The notes under the pieces: model-generated
The model's input: only the letters and a program-made list of their open reading frames with translations
Told to the model about the DNA's origin: nothing
Databases searched by the model: none
Source of the DNA: CBDUQP01 sp965369385
GTDB lineage: Bacteria > Planctomycetota > Phycisphaerae > SM23-33
NCBI GenBank assembly: GCA_965369385.1
Contig: CBDUQP010000100.1
Location: 1 to 13,787, forward strand
Direction of reading: 5' to 3'
Length of the DNA stretch: 13,787 bases
In this document: positions 1 through 8,332 of the stretch, piece by piece
How positions within the stretch are numbered: position 1 is the stretch's first letter
Layout of the letters: every line of letters starts with the position of its first letter
Program-made: the position numbers and the translations under genes

Positions 1-554
1 GCTGAAATTCAAGTCGATCCGAGTTGTATTTGAGTATAACTTCATGTAATTAATGACGTTAAAAGCATTCTAGTTTTCAACGTTGGGACAGCAGTGACAC
101 AATGTCTTTGCTCAACATATCGCCATGCTAAAATGTAGTAAGCCGATGCCAATTAAGGACAGGCCCTTAACATCACGCCTTTCGCTACTAAACCACCCTG
201 TCTGCCAAGCCGATAATCGCTGTGGAGCAAGGTGTGAGATCGGCTGATTGAATATTTAAGCGTATTGTTACTTATGTTCGTACCCCAGCGTCAGGATGGC
301 GTCCTGTCGCCCACTGCGGCTAGGACGGGCAAGCAGCATTAGACCTACAGGACACCTACGGCCGAATGCGGGGATATGCCCCGACGGAGACCAAGAGGTA
401 TGGCGGGAACAAGAAGAAATACGACATGCTACACATTTCTGGGGGTCCTTACATCCGCGAAGCACCCAAGATTGGCTCGCAAATTCCTGCGGCCGGTTCG
501 AAGAAGGGTAAGGCACTCTTCGACAAGTATGGACTATACAACGTTAAGGGCTAC
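1..554. other. Gene-free leader region before the sensor kinase
   Basis: No convincing coding region is visible here. The kinase frame stays open upstream as far as an ATG at 366, but that stretch has no ribosome binding site and no recognisable domain. Small inverted repeats occur: TTAAGG/CCTTAA (153-158/165-170), AGCCGAT/ATCGGCT (208-214/239-245, with another AGCCGAT at 141-147), CAGGA/TCCTG (292-296/302-306) and CGGGG/CCCCG (369-373/379-383). If transcription starts near 285, the kinase mRNA would have a leader of about 270 nt. I do not recognise a known riboswitch in it. Confidence 0.5.
248..278 (+). promoter_or_regulatory. Possible sigma70-type promoter for the sensor kinase
   Basis: TTGAAT (248-253) could be a -35 box and TATGTT (273-278) a -10 box. 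The -10 hexamer is the same as at the tRNA-Tyr promoter in this window. The 19-nt spacer is longer than ideal, so this is a weak call. Confidence 0.25.
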
Positions 555-3500
555 ATGAGACTTGGCATAAAAACATTACTGGCAGAATCAATCACGCGGA
601 AGCTTCTATCGCTTTCGCTGATATTCTTCATCGGTTTCGCTGCGATAATCGCAGTTGAAGCCCATCTGCGCCAAACTGCCCAAAAGATAGACGCCCAATT
701 GGAAAACCAGTATGCCAGACGCACCTTGGGCAGACTGATCCTGGTGGAACTGCTTTCCATCGATCACACCTTGATACATCTGGGAACCACTGAAAACAAA
801 CGCGATATACCAATACTTGCCGCAAACGTGAACAAATCGCTCTCGTCGATCATGACTATTCTCGGGGTCCTTCGAGATGGTGGAACCTACGAGAATCGGA
901 TGAAGACTAACTTCGACAATGTCGACGACATTCACGAGACTGTGCGATTCACCCGTCATCAGAGCGGGGAATATGTGGTCGAAGTTATTGATCTCACGCC
1001 AAAGATGCTTGATCTGGAATCAACCAGCGCACGAATGATCCTGATGGCCAACGAGCATCTGTCTTCACAAGATCCGAAAGTGAAGAACGAACACCGCATT
1101 GACATGCAACTCCTGGCCAAGAAAATCAGCTCCATCCTCTACAGATCACGACAGAACGCCAACAAGATATTCTATGAAACCCATCTGGAATGCATGCGGC
1201 TGGGGCAAATCAGGCAGCATAGCGCACAAGTCATCGGCACAATACGATGGGGGGTGGTCACCGGTGTGGTGCTGATCGGCGGGGCCATGCTCCTGCTAAC
1301 ACTTGCCCGCACCATGCACGTAATCCGCGAGCGAAGCTACAATGCTGAACAACTGGCCGCCAAGGAAGAATCACTGGTCAAGATCAACTGCGAGCTGGAA
1401 AATCGCGTAGCCGAGCGTACAGAAACGCTGACTGCGACATCCTCTCTGCTCAAAACGGTTTTCGACTCCATTCCCGAATGCATCGGCATTATCGACAATG
1501 ACTATGGAATCATCCGTCAAAACCGACAAATGCAGGAGATGCTCAATCCAGACGATGGTGAAATCAATGGTAAGAAATGCTACGAGATGTTTGATCGAAA
1601 CAGCCCCTGCGAGATATGCAGTGTAAGAGAAGCATATAGAACTGCACTGCCCGCAAAAGCCGAACGCTACGAGGAATCACTAGACGCCTGGATAGAGATG
1701 AATGCATATCCAGTGCTGGATGAATCCGGAAAGGTGACAAAAGTCGTCGAGCATATTCGCGACATCACTCAACAAAAGCAACAGGACAACTGGAACGAGG
1801 CACTACTGGCAAAAGTAGCTGCCGGCATCGTGGTTATTGATGAGGACACTCATGAAATCATCTATGCCAATCCCAAGGCCTGCGATATGATCGGCGCCGA
1901 AGCGGAAGAGATTACAGGGCATATCTGTCACAAGTTCATCTGCCCGACAGACAAAGGCAAATGCCCCATCAGCGACATGGGAATGCAGGTGGACAACTCC
2001 GAACGCATACTTCTCACGAAAACTCATGATTCAGTGAACATACTGAAGACCGTGACTCCCATCACAATTAATGACAGAAGATGCCTAATAGAAACGATGG
2101 TCGATATTCGAGATCGCAAACTGGCTGAAAAACAACTCCAACAAGCAAAGAACACTCTCGAAGAATCCAATCTTGAATTGGAACAGGCAATCACACGTGC
2201 TGAACAACTCGCTCTCGAAGCCCAATCCGCCAACATCGCCAAGGGCCAGTTCCTAACCAACATGAGCCACGAAATACGAACGCCCATGAACGGTGTTGTC
2301 GGAGTCACAGAGCTCCTCCTGGATACCGAACTAACCGAAGAACAGCAGGAACTCCTGCAAACAGTTCACAGTTCCGGACAATCGCTGCTGGTTTTAATAA
2401 ACAGTATCCTCGATTTCTCGAAAATCGAAACCAGCCGAATGGAACTGAAAACCACGAGTTTCGACCTCAGAGATACGGTGGATATCACCATAAATACGCT
2501 CGCGTTCAAAGCCGCCAAAAAATCCCTACCGCTTACATACACCATCAACTCCGACGTCCCATCGTTCCTGAAAGGCGATCCGGAAAGACTCAAACAGATT
2601 CTTGTAAACCTGGTTGATAACGCCATCAAATTCACCGAAACCGGAAGTGTTGCGGTGAATGTAACGCTCGCCCAAAACGATCAAGACAATGTTACCGTCC
2701 GTTTCGAGATAACTGATACCGGAATTGGCATACCGAAAGACAAGATGGATTGCCTGTTCAAGGTTTTCTCGCAAGTCGACGGTAGTACCACCAGAGGACA
2801 TGACGGGACGGGACGGGGACTGGCAATCTCCAAACAGCTTGCCGAATTGATGGGCGGCGAAATAGGCGTCAAAAGCCAGGTGGGCGTCAATTCCACATTC
2901 TGGTTTACGGCAGTATTCGCAAAATGCACCGCAAGCGAAGTGAACGATGTATCCGTTCCAAAAACACACGTACACCAGAATGACCAAATCATCTGCGTTC
3001 CATCGTTGCATGTACTGATTGCCGAAGACAATGCAATTAACCAACGCGTAATTAGCAAAATGCTCCATAAGCTCAATCACACGTTCGACTGCGTACCCGA
3101 TGGCGAACAGGCAATCCAAGCCGTTGTGACAGGTAAATACGACCTGGTACTTATGGACTGCCAAATGCCACATATGGACGGCTTTGAGGCAACCAAGCGT
3201 ATTCGCGATATGAAAGCAGATATCAGGAACATACCCATAATAGCCGCAACCGCAAACGCACTTAAAGGCGACAGAGAACGCTGCCTGGACATAGGTATGG
3301 ATGGATACGTATCCAAACCCATCCAAGTTGAGGACCTGAGGAATGAAATCGCAATGTTCCACGAAAGATATCCGAAGGATCTAACAGAAGACGATAACAC
3401 TACTGATACAGGAACTCTTGAAATGAACACCCACGAGAACACGCAACACGAAAACATGCCATTCGATCCGGCAATCGCCATGCGCCAAACAGATGGAGAT

Positions 3501-3821
3501 CAAGAACTGTTGGTCGAGATAATGGACCTGTTCATCGAGAGCTCCGTCGAAGCCTTCGAAACCATCCACAGCGCACTGGACTGCGATGATCTCGAACGTA
3601 TCAGTCGAGCGGCGCACGGATTGAAGGGTTCGGTGGGAAACTTCGGCGCTAAAAACGCCTTCGATCTTTCATATGCTCTGGAAACCGCCGCCAAGCTTGG
3701 CAACGCCGACGAACTGCCAGAATATATCGCCTCGCTTGAAATAGAGATAGACTTACTGGCCAAATGCTTCCATGAGTATGCCCAAAGTATAGGCGAAAGC
3801 CTCCAGAACCATATCCGTTGA
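555..3821 (+). CDS. Hybrid sensor histidine kinase (two PAS, HisKA, HATPase, receiver, HPt)
   Basis: A membrane-bound hybrid histidine kinase that should carry an intramolecular His-Asp-His phosphorelay, of the BarA/ArcB architectural type. From the ATG at 555 it has 1088 residues. TM1 is about 17-36, followed by a sensor region of about 195 residues that I do not recognise, then TM2 about 232-251. PAS1 (about 298-405) contains C342, C352 and C355; PAS2 (about 415-520) contains C458, C463 and C470. After a coiled coil, the HisKA H-box SHEIRTP gives His572. The N-box is NLVDNAIKFT (685-694), G1 is DTGIGIP (721-727), and G2 reads GTGRGLAIS with Arg754 where Leu is usual. The receiver has E824/D825, phosphoacceptor Asp868 (LMDCQMP) and Lys921; the HPt has His1021 (AAHGLKGS). 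The start at 555 puts TM1 near the N-terminus and has a weak AAGGG before it; the frame is open to an ATG at 366 without a Shine-Dalgarno. The final response regulator is not in the window, and the signal sensed is unknown. Confidence 0.93.
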   Translation: MRLGIKTLLAESITRKLLSLSLIFFIGFAAIIAVEAHLRQTAQKIDAQLENQYARRTLGRLILVELLSIDHTLIHLGTTENKRDIPILAANVNKSLSSIMTILGVLRDGGTYENRMKTNFDNVDDIHETVRFTRHQSGEYVVEVIDLTPKMLDLESTSARMILMANEHLSSQDPKVKNEHRIDMQLLAKKISSILYRSRQNANKIFYETHLECMRLGQIRQHSAQVIGTIRWGVVTGVVLIGGAMLLLTLARTMHVIRERSYNAEQLAAKEESLVKINCELENRVAERTETLTATSSLLKTVFDSIPECIGIIDNDYGIIRQNRQMQEMLNPDDGEINGKKCYEMFDRNSPCEICSVREAYRTALPAKAERYEESLDAWIEMNAYPVLDESGKVTKVVEHIRDITQQKQQDNWNEALLAKVAAGIVVIDEDTHEIIYANPKACDMIGAEAEEITGHICHKFICPTDKGKCPISDMGMQVDNSERILLTKTHDSVNILKTVTPITINDRRCLIETMVDIRDRKLAEKQLQQAKNTLEESNLELEQAITRAEQLALEAQSANIAKGQFLTNMSHEIRTPMNGVVGVTELLLDTELTEEQQELLQTVHSSGQSLLVLINSILDFSKIETSRMELKTTSFDLRDTVDITINTLAFKAAKKSLPLTYTINSDVPSFLKGDPERLKQILVNLVDNAIKFTETGSVAVNVTLAQNDQDNVTVRFEITDTGIGIPKDKMDCLFKVFSQVDGSTTRGHDGTGRGLAISKQLAELMGGEIGVKSQVGVNSTFWFTAVFAKCTASEVNDVSVPKTHVHQNDQIICVPSLHVLIAEDNAINQRVISKMLHKLNHTFDCVPDGEQAIQAVVTGKYDLVLMDCQMPHMDGFEATKRIRDMKADIRNIPIIAATANALKGDRERCLDIGMDGYVSKPIQVEDLRNEIAMFHERYPKDLTEDDNTTDTGTLEMNTHENTQHENMPFDPAIAMRQTDGDQELLVEIMDLFIESSVEAFETIHSALDCDDLERISRAAHGLKGSVGNFGAKNAFDLSYALETAAKLGNADELPEYIASLEIEIDLLAKCFHEYAQSIGESLQNHIR

Positions 3822-4210
3822 AAAATGGGCTACGTCGCGACTGCACGCGAGCATGACCCAACAGACCCAACAACAAGGAACGAAACCTCCTACACAGGGG
3901 CAATAGCTTTTCGAGCGGACTGCCTGCCCCAACAATACCCGTCACCCAACCTGAAACACGCAATATGCCCAAGGACGGCAGCAATATCCACGCCAGAGAC
4001 ATACATATCTCAAAACCACCCGTCCACACTTATTACGCCCAAAATAACCGCATATCACACAGATAGTTATGTGAATGCTCATTCCGCCCCTGATCATGGC
4101 ATCTCTAATGCATTCAATGCGGCTTTCCGGCATTGCATGCCAAGCCTTGGTGTGGTAAGGTTCTAGCAATTCTAATCGTATGGTATTTAACGAATGTAAT
4201 GAGGCCTTCA
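3822..4210. other. Gene-free spacer between kinase and efflux lipoprotein
   Basis: These 389 bp hold no credible gene: the short open frames have no ribosome binding site and no family resemblance. I see no strong terminator after the kinase and no clear promoter. The region near 4150-4185 (TTGGTG, then the AT-rich TAATCG/TATGGT) could host a promoter for the lipoprotein gene, but the match is poor. A separate promoter is still likely given the length of the gap. Confidence 0.4.
4201..4204 (+). promoter_or_regulatory. Ribosome binding site deciding the lipoprotein start
   Basis: GAGG lies 6 nt before the ATG at 4211. It favours that ATG over the in-frame ATGs at 4133 and 4199, which have no such motif. 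The ATG at 4211 also starts a textbook lipoprotein signal peptide. Confidence 0.6.
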
Positions 4211-5890
4211 ATGAACCGCTTTCTTTCGGCGTTTTTGGGACAGGCAGTCGTGGTTCTTCTGCTCACGGGGTGCGTCATGCCACCTCCTGTCGATATCAGC
4301 GTTATCTCCGCGTATCAGAAGTCCATGGAAGCCCAGCCGGTAACCCAATACCCGGCCGCTGATGGACAGGAAAATCTCCTCAGGCCAGCCGGTCGCTTAG
4401 ACCTTCCAAAGCTGGAACCCAAGATGATCAAGGGCAAGGACGGAAAAGAGAAGAAGGTCATTTACCTCTCGCTCAAAAATGCCCTCATCTATGCGCTCGC
4501 CAATAACACCGACATTCGGCTAAGTGCCTTCAATGCGGGACTGTCTCGTGAGGACGTTGTGAAAGCGGCGGCCGCGTTTGATGTCATCGCTTCCGCCGCA
4601 GGATCTTACACAAACCAGGATAAACAGGTCGTAATTCCAACACTCGCCGGCAGAAGCAAAAGCAGTCAATACCAGGTTGGCTTCAGAAAACGCACAACCA
4701 CCGGCGCACAGGTCGCCGTCACGTGGGGCTCCTCTCGCGTCTGGAGCAAGGCTGCCAGCACCGGATCGATCACCGTGTACGAACCCACAATCGGCATTGA
4801 ATTGGTTCAACCACTGCTCAGAGGCGGATGGAGCATAAACACAGCCGAACTGCGACTCGCCTCGCTGCAGGAAAAGGACAGCCAGGAAACTCTCCGCGCC
4901 ACGACTGAAGCCATCATTGCCAACACGCACGCTGCCTACTGGGCCCTCATCCGGACGCATCGCAACAGAGAGATCACCACACACCTGCTTGACAAGACTG
5001 TTGAGACCTATAACCGCGTGATGGAACGCCACAAGGCCGGGCTTGACGCAACCAAGGTGCAAACAAAACAGACAGAAAGCGCAGTCACCACAAGACGGGC
5101 GTTTCTGCTGACTGCTATCACAGACATTGGCAATGCGCAGGATGCTCTGGCATTCCTCATCGGCTACCCCACTATCTTCGACGACTGTGACGAAGTCATA
5201 CTCACCACCAAGATGGAAGACAAGAAGCTTGAGATTAACGTCAAGGACCAACTCCAGACCGCCGTCAGGCACAATCCGCAACTGGCGCGGGCTCGACTCG
5301 CAATCAAGGCTGCCGATATCAGCATCAGCGTGGCCGAGAACCAAATGCTACCCACACTGAACGTTCGATCAAGCGTCGCGTGGCAGGCAGCCAGTCGAAG
5401 TAGAAGCTCCGCATACAAGACACTCGGCAATGCCGACTTCGCCACCTTCAGCATAGGACTCGAACTCGAGTATCCGCTGGGAAACCGGGCCGCACAAGCC
5501 TCACTTCGTGCAAGTCATATGGGACGCAAGCAGAGCATCCTCACGCTGCAGCAGACTGCTGACGGTGTATCCAAGAACGTTCGCGGTGCAGCCAGGGCCA
5601 TTGACTTCCTCTATCGACGATTGCAGTTGCAGCGTGCCACGGTGGCCGCCACTACTGAGGAACTTGCGGCACTGGAAGATACCGAGGAAATCCGCGCCGA
5701 ACTCACGCCCGAGTTCCTCAACCTGAAACTGGCCGCACAGCAAAGACTAGCTGAGGCAGCCAGCAAAGAAGTTTCGGCACTGGAGCTTTATAATCGAGCG
5801 TTTGTCGAACTGCGACGCAGTACGGGGACGATACTCGATATGCCTGGTGTGAAGATACTGCTGCCACCGAGCAACAACGCTTCAAAATAG
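4211..5890 (+). CDS. TolC-family outer membrane efflux lipoprotein
   Basis: An outer membrane factor of the TolC/OprM (OEP) family, which forms the outer membrane channel of tripartite efflux pumps or type I secretion systems. From the ATG at 4211 it has 559 residues. The N-terminus is a lipoprotein signal with a hydrophobic stretch to Leu18 and lipobox LLTGC, so Cys21 is the predicted lipidated residue. The usual pair of OEP repeats follows, rich in long amphipathic helices (about 85-330 and 355-545), with the PLLRG motif at 201-205 that is common in this family. The length is slightly above the 450-500 typical for OprM-like proteins because of a Pro/Lys-rich segment at about 40-85. No inner membrane pump or periplasmic adaptor is adjacent, so the partner must be encoded elsewhere. 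The family call is firm; the exported substrate cannot be inferred. Confidence 0.88.
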   Translation: MNRFLSAFLGQAVVVLLLTGCVMPPPVDISVISAYQKSMEAQPVTQYPAADGQENLLRPAGRLDLPKLEPKMIKGKDGKEKKVIYLSLKNALIYALANNTDIRLSAFNAGLSREDVVKAAAAFDVIASAAGSYTNQDKQVVIPTLAGRSKSSQYQVGFRKRTTTGAQVAVTWGSSRVWSKAASTGSITVYEPTIGIELVQPLLRGGWSINTAELRLASLQEKDSQETLRATTEAIIANTHAAYWALIRTHRNREITTHLLDKTVETYNRVMERHKAGLDATKVQTKQTESAVTTRRAFLLTAITDIGNAQDALAFLIGYPTIFDDCDEVILTTKMEDKKLEINVKDQLQTAVRHNPQLARARLAIKAADISISVAENQMLPTLNVRSSVAWQAASRSRSSAYKTLGNADFATFSIGLELEYPLGNRAAQASLRASHMGRKQSILTLQQTADGVSKNVRGAARAIDFLYRRLQLQRATVAATTEELAALEDTEEIRAELTPEFLNLKLAAQQRLAEAASKEVSALELYNRAFVELRRSTGTILDMPGVKILLPPSNNASK

Positions 5891-6231
5891 CCTCACGTCC
5901 CATTATTCGACTATTGGCTGGTCGGCTCCTCAAGTTAGCTCGACTTCTACGGAGGCCTTCGCGCCGACAGAGCAAGTCATGGGGTCTCGTTGCGTGCTTG
6001 AATGGGTGTTCTGTATGTTCCAACGACAGGAATGTACCTCTTGCCCAGGTCCGATTCGACATCCCCACAACGTAACTCTTCACCCATCTGTATCGCTTCG
6101 GGCAGGCCGCGAGAGAAGTTGATGATGATGATTCGACAAAAACGTCGGCCCTTTCTTGAAGAAAAACGAAAAAGAGGTGTTGCACAAGCCATTTTTCCAC
6201 GTTATTGCAGGTTTCGTGAACGTAAGTATCT

Positions 6232-6263
6232 ATTTTGAGTGAGATTGCAACGAAACTCAAAAT
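6232..6263. repeat. Inverted repeat, 9-bp perfect arms
   Basis: ATTTTGAGT (6232-6240) and ACTCAAAAT (6255-6263) are exact reverse complements separated by 14 nt. No T-tract follows, so it is not a typical terminator. It lies 15 nt before a longer inverted repeat. Confidence 0.6.
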
Positions 6264-6278
6264 CGCGAGCGTTGTTCA

Positions 6279-6323
6279 AAACACGCAACAAACGCAACGC
6301 TTTTGGAAGTTTGTTGCGTGTTT
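6279..6323. repeat. Inverted repeat, 15-bp perfect arms
   Basis: AAACACGCAACAAAC (6279-6293) and GTTTGTTGCGTGTTT (6309-6323) are exact reverse complements around a 15-nt loop. On the plus strand no U-run follows. On the minus strand the outer edge reads TTTTGAAC, so a weak terminator for minus-strand transcription is possible. It could also be a protein binding site or a small mobile-element remnant. Confidence 0.7.
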
Positions 6324-6433
6324 CAGGCCGCCTGCGGAATTTCGGACCAAATCGCATACCACGTTTCAGCCATCAGCGGCCAGTATGTTAGTATGTGACT
6401 GCGCGCCGACTGACCGCGAAGTATACTATTTGT

Positions 6434-6470
6434 GGCGAAGGCGAAGCGCACGTACGTTCTTGCCTTCGCC
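6434..6470. repeat. Inverted repeat, 9-bp GC-rich arms
   Basis: GGCGAAGGC (6434-6442) and GCCTTCGCC (6462-6470) are perfect complements with a 19-nt loop that itself contains the palindrome ACGTACGT. It lies between a TATACT box and the WYL regulator gene, about 145 bp before its start. It may be a leader hairpin; no T-tract follows. Confidence 0.55.
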
Positions 6471-6568
6471 CAGCCACTCTATTGCAGATGGATAGGAAGT
6501 ACCCCACAACGAATCAGGTCAGATAGATCACCTGCAAAGCGGAGAATGGCCGATTTATTTTTCTTGGA

Positions 6569-6586
6569 GTGACACACTGCTGTCAC
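6569..6586. promoter_or_regulatory. Operator-like palindrome upstream of the WYL regulator
   Basis: GTGACA (6569-6574) and TGTCAC (6581-6586) form a perfect dyad with a 6-nt spacer, ending 29 bp before the ATG of the WYL regulator. The position and symmetry suit a site bound by a dimeric regulator, most simply autoregulation. Binding is inferred, not shown. Confidence 0.45.
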
Positions 6587-6615
6587 CCCCCCATGTTATC
6601 AATAGCGGAGAAAAG

Positions 6616-7599
6616 ATGAACATAAGCAGAGTGCACAGACTATTGCAATTGATTACTATGCTTCAGGGAAGAACCGCATATACCGCTGGGAAGCTGGCCG
6701 AGCAGCTGGGGGTCAGCAAGCGAACGGTCTTTCGCGATCTCAACATGCTGGAGATGGCACACGTTCCCTACTACTTCAACAAAGAAACTGGCGGCTACAG
6801 CATAAACAGACACTTCTTCCTTCCCCCCGTCAATCTCACTATCGCCGAAGCCCTGGCTGTTTTGGTGCTGGTCGGATCGGGAAAAGCTTCGCCGGATATA
6901 CCGCTCTTGAATAAGAGCACAATGGCTGCTGTCAAAATCGAAAACGCCCTGCCTGCAACAATATCTCAGCATCTGGGCGATGTTCTCGAAAACATGCACA
7001 TGTCTCTGGGGCCAATGGCCGACCATGAAGGCTTGGATGACATGTTTGAACAGATCAGCCATGCATGCACAAAACACAAAACGTGCGAGATCAAGTACGG
7101 TAGCGTTTACGAAGACGCTGTCATCGAAACCGCGATCGATCCTCTGAAACTCGTGTTCCTTTCACGAGCATGGTATGTGATCGCCTGGTCACACATGCAT
7201 CGGGAGATCAGGACATTCAAGCTCGTCAGGATAGAATCGCTTCACGTCACATCAACGGTTTCCCACAACCATAGTGATGTTGACATCGACAACCATTTTG
7301 GCCTGGCCTGGCAAATGATTCCCGAAGGACGACAATATGACGTCCACCTCCGTTTCCTTCCGAGAGTTGCTCGAAACATTGCTGAGGTGCAATGGCACAA
7401 GACACAGCAACACACTTTCAACGAAGACGGCTCGCTCGATTTTCGCGCCACGGTTGATGGTATTGGTGAGATTTCATGGTGGATAATGGGATATGGTGAC
7501 CAGGTACAGGTGCTAAGCCCCGATCCGCTGAAAGAACGAATCGCCGACACTGCTGCCAAAATGCTCTCGATGCACCGGGATGAGAAGAGGCAGAAGTGA
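6616..7599 (+). CDS. HTH-WYL domain transcriptional regulator (YafY/DeoR-like)
   Basis: A DNA-binding regulator of the YafY/PafC-like family, 327 residues, the normal length. An N-terminal winged helix-turn-helix (about 4-60) includes AEQLGVSKRTVFRDLNMLE (28-46). After a helical linker, the WYL domain (about 140-212) carries its signature as RAWYVIAW (184-191), and the C-terminal WCX-like domain covers about 240-320. WYL domains are thought to bind ligands, often nucleic acids or nucleotides. CGGAG (6606-6610) lies 5 nt before the ATG, and a perfect dyad lies 29 bp upstream of the start. The gene overlaps dtd by 4 bp, so the two are presumably co-transcribed and translationally coupled. The target genes are unknown; control of its own operon is the simplest guess. 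Confidence 0.9.
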   Translation: MNISRVHRLLQLITMLQGRTAYTAGKLAEQLGVSKRTVFRDLNMLEMAHVPYYFNKETGGYSINRHFFLPPVNLTIAEALAVLVLVGSGKASPDIPLLNKSTMAAVKIENALPATISQHLGDVLENMHMSLGPMADHEGLDDMFEQISHACTKHKTCEIKYGSVYEDAVIETAIDPLKLVFLSRAWYVIAWSHMHREIRTFKLVRIESLHVTSTVSHNHSDVDIDNHFGLAWQMIPEGRQYDVHLRFLPRVARNIAEVQWHKTQQHTFNEDGSLDFRATVDGIGEISWWIMGYGDQVQVLSPDPLKERIADTAAKMLSMHRDEKRQK

Positions 7600-8036
7600 A
7601 AGCGATAGTCCAACGCGTTGCCTGGGCCGAAGTCGAAATTGAAAACGCAGTAGTCGGCAGAATTGAAGCTGGTCTGCTTGTCTACGTAGGAGTCGCTACC
7701 GACGACACCGAAACCGATGCACATAAACTTGCCGAAAAGGTTGCACACTTGCGAATCTTCACCGATGAGCAAGACAAGCTGAACTTAAGTGTCCGGGATA
7801 CTCGGGGGGGCGTCCTGGCCATTTCTAATTTCACGGTGATGGGCGACACTCGTAAGGGACGTCGCCCATCATTCGTGAATGCCGCCCGCCCTGAAGATGC
7901 CAACATTCTCTACGAAAGCTTCGTAAGCGAACTTCGCAAGCTGGGCTGCGATGTCGAAACCGGAGTATTCCGCGCAATGATGGAAATCCGCTCTGCGGCA
8001 GACGGGCCGGTCAATGTGATCATAGAGACAACTTGA
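7596..8036 (+). CDS. dtd: D-aminoacyl-tRNA deacylase
   Basis: Cytoplasmic editing enzyme that hydrolyses D-aminoacyl-tRNAs (and glycyl-tRNA-Ala), keeping D-amino acids out of protein synthesis. Its 146 residues match the family length and landmarks: N-terminal MKAIVQRV, GLLVYVGV (26-33), LRIFTDEQDKLNLSV (52-66), the active-site segment SNFT (77-80, SQFT in most homologues), GRRPSF (88-93), and the C-terminal Gly-cisPro motif as DGPV (136-139), where the chiral-proofreading loop lies. The start is GTG at 7596 inside GTGA, which overlaps the WYL regulator stop; GAAGAGG just upstream serves as ribosome binding site. Coupling a D-aminoacyl-tRNA editor to a WYL regulator is the notable part of the context. 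Asn78 for Gln is the only odd residue seen. Confidence 0.95.
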   Translation: MKAIVQRVAWAEVEIENAVVGRIEAGLLVYVGVATDDTETDAHKLAEKVAHLRIFTDEQDKLNLSVRDTRGGVLAISNFTVMGDTRKGRRPSFVNAARPEDANILYESFVSELRKLGCDVETGVFRAMMEIRSAADGPVNVIIETT

Positions 8037-8332
8037 CCGCTGCCGCATGGCGTGATTTACCGCCACCCATCAACAACCCGTATCGTCAGCGGCCTACAAT
8101 CTTCCGCGACTCTCCAAGGCTATATCGGATGAACTCGGGATGCTTCCCATAGCAAAGGCCTCGCCAAGACTACTGCCTGGCGACTCTCCCCCAGCGGAAA
8201 TCTGAGAGGATATGCGCGATCTTACTGGATGGTGATTTGAGGAAAACGCCGGCCGCGTAGTCTATTGCGATGCGCTGTAGCAGGACATGCACTTGCAAAC
8301 ACTCCTAGCCGCGCTTTGGCCTTATTCAGGCC
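8037..8332. other. Gene-free spacer after dtd
   Basis: About 300 bp with no credible reading frame. A short symmetrical hairpin GGCCT-GAATA-AGGCC (minus strand, 8318-8332) lies directly after the stop of the small minus-strand gene, but has no U-run. No clear terminator for dtd is visible. Confidence 0.4.

Larger units (their letters stand above)
5891..6615. other. 725-bp gene-free spacer with several inverted repeats
   Basis: No supported gene. Open frames on both strands (for example 5977-6192 minus and 6002-6238 plus) have no ribosome binding site and no recognisable family. The right half is rich in symmetry: perfect inverted repeats at 6232-6263, 6279-6323 and 6434-6470, and a palindromic operator-like element at 6569-6586. 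A TATACT at 6422-6427 resembles a -10 box but has no good -35 partner. Confidence 0.5.

Noticed and set aside
366..554. N-terminal extension of the sensor kinase from the ATG at 366
   Set aside because: The frame is open, but there is no ribosome binding site, no recognisable domain, and the extension would put 63 residues of odd composition before the first membrane segment.
2526..3362. Long minus-strand open frame (278 codons) within the kinase gene
   Set aside because: It lies opposite a kinase and receiver with clear motifs and is a shadow frame rich in Cys, Tyr and Val without family features.
4520..5344. Minus-strand open frame (274 codons) opposite the TolC-family gene
   Set aside because: The plus-strand protein is clearly real; the antisense frame has no motifs or ribosome binding site.
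5977..6238. Small genes on either strand in the spacer after the TolC-family gene
   Set aside because: Neither frame has a ribosome binding site or family resemblance, and they overlap each other antisense.
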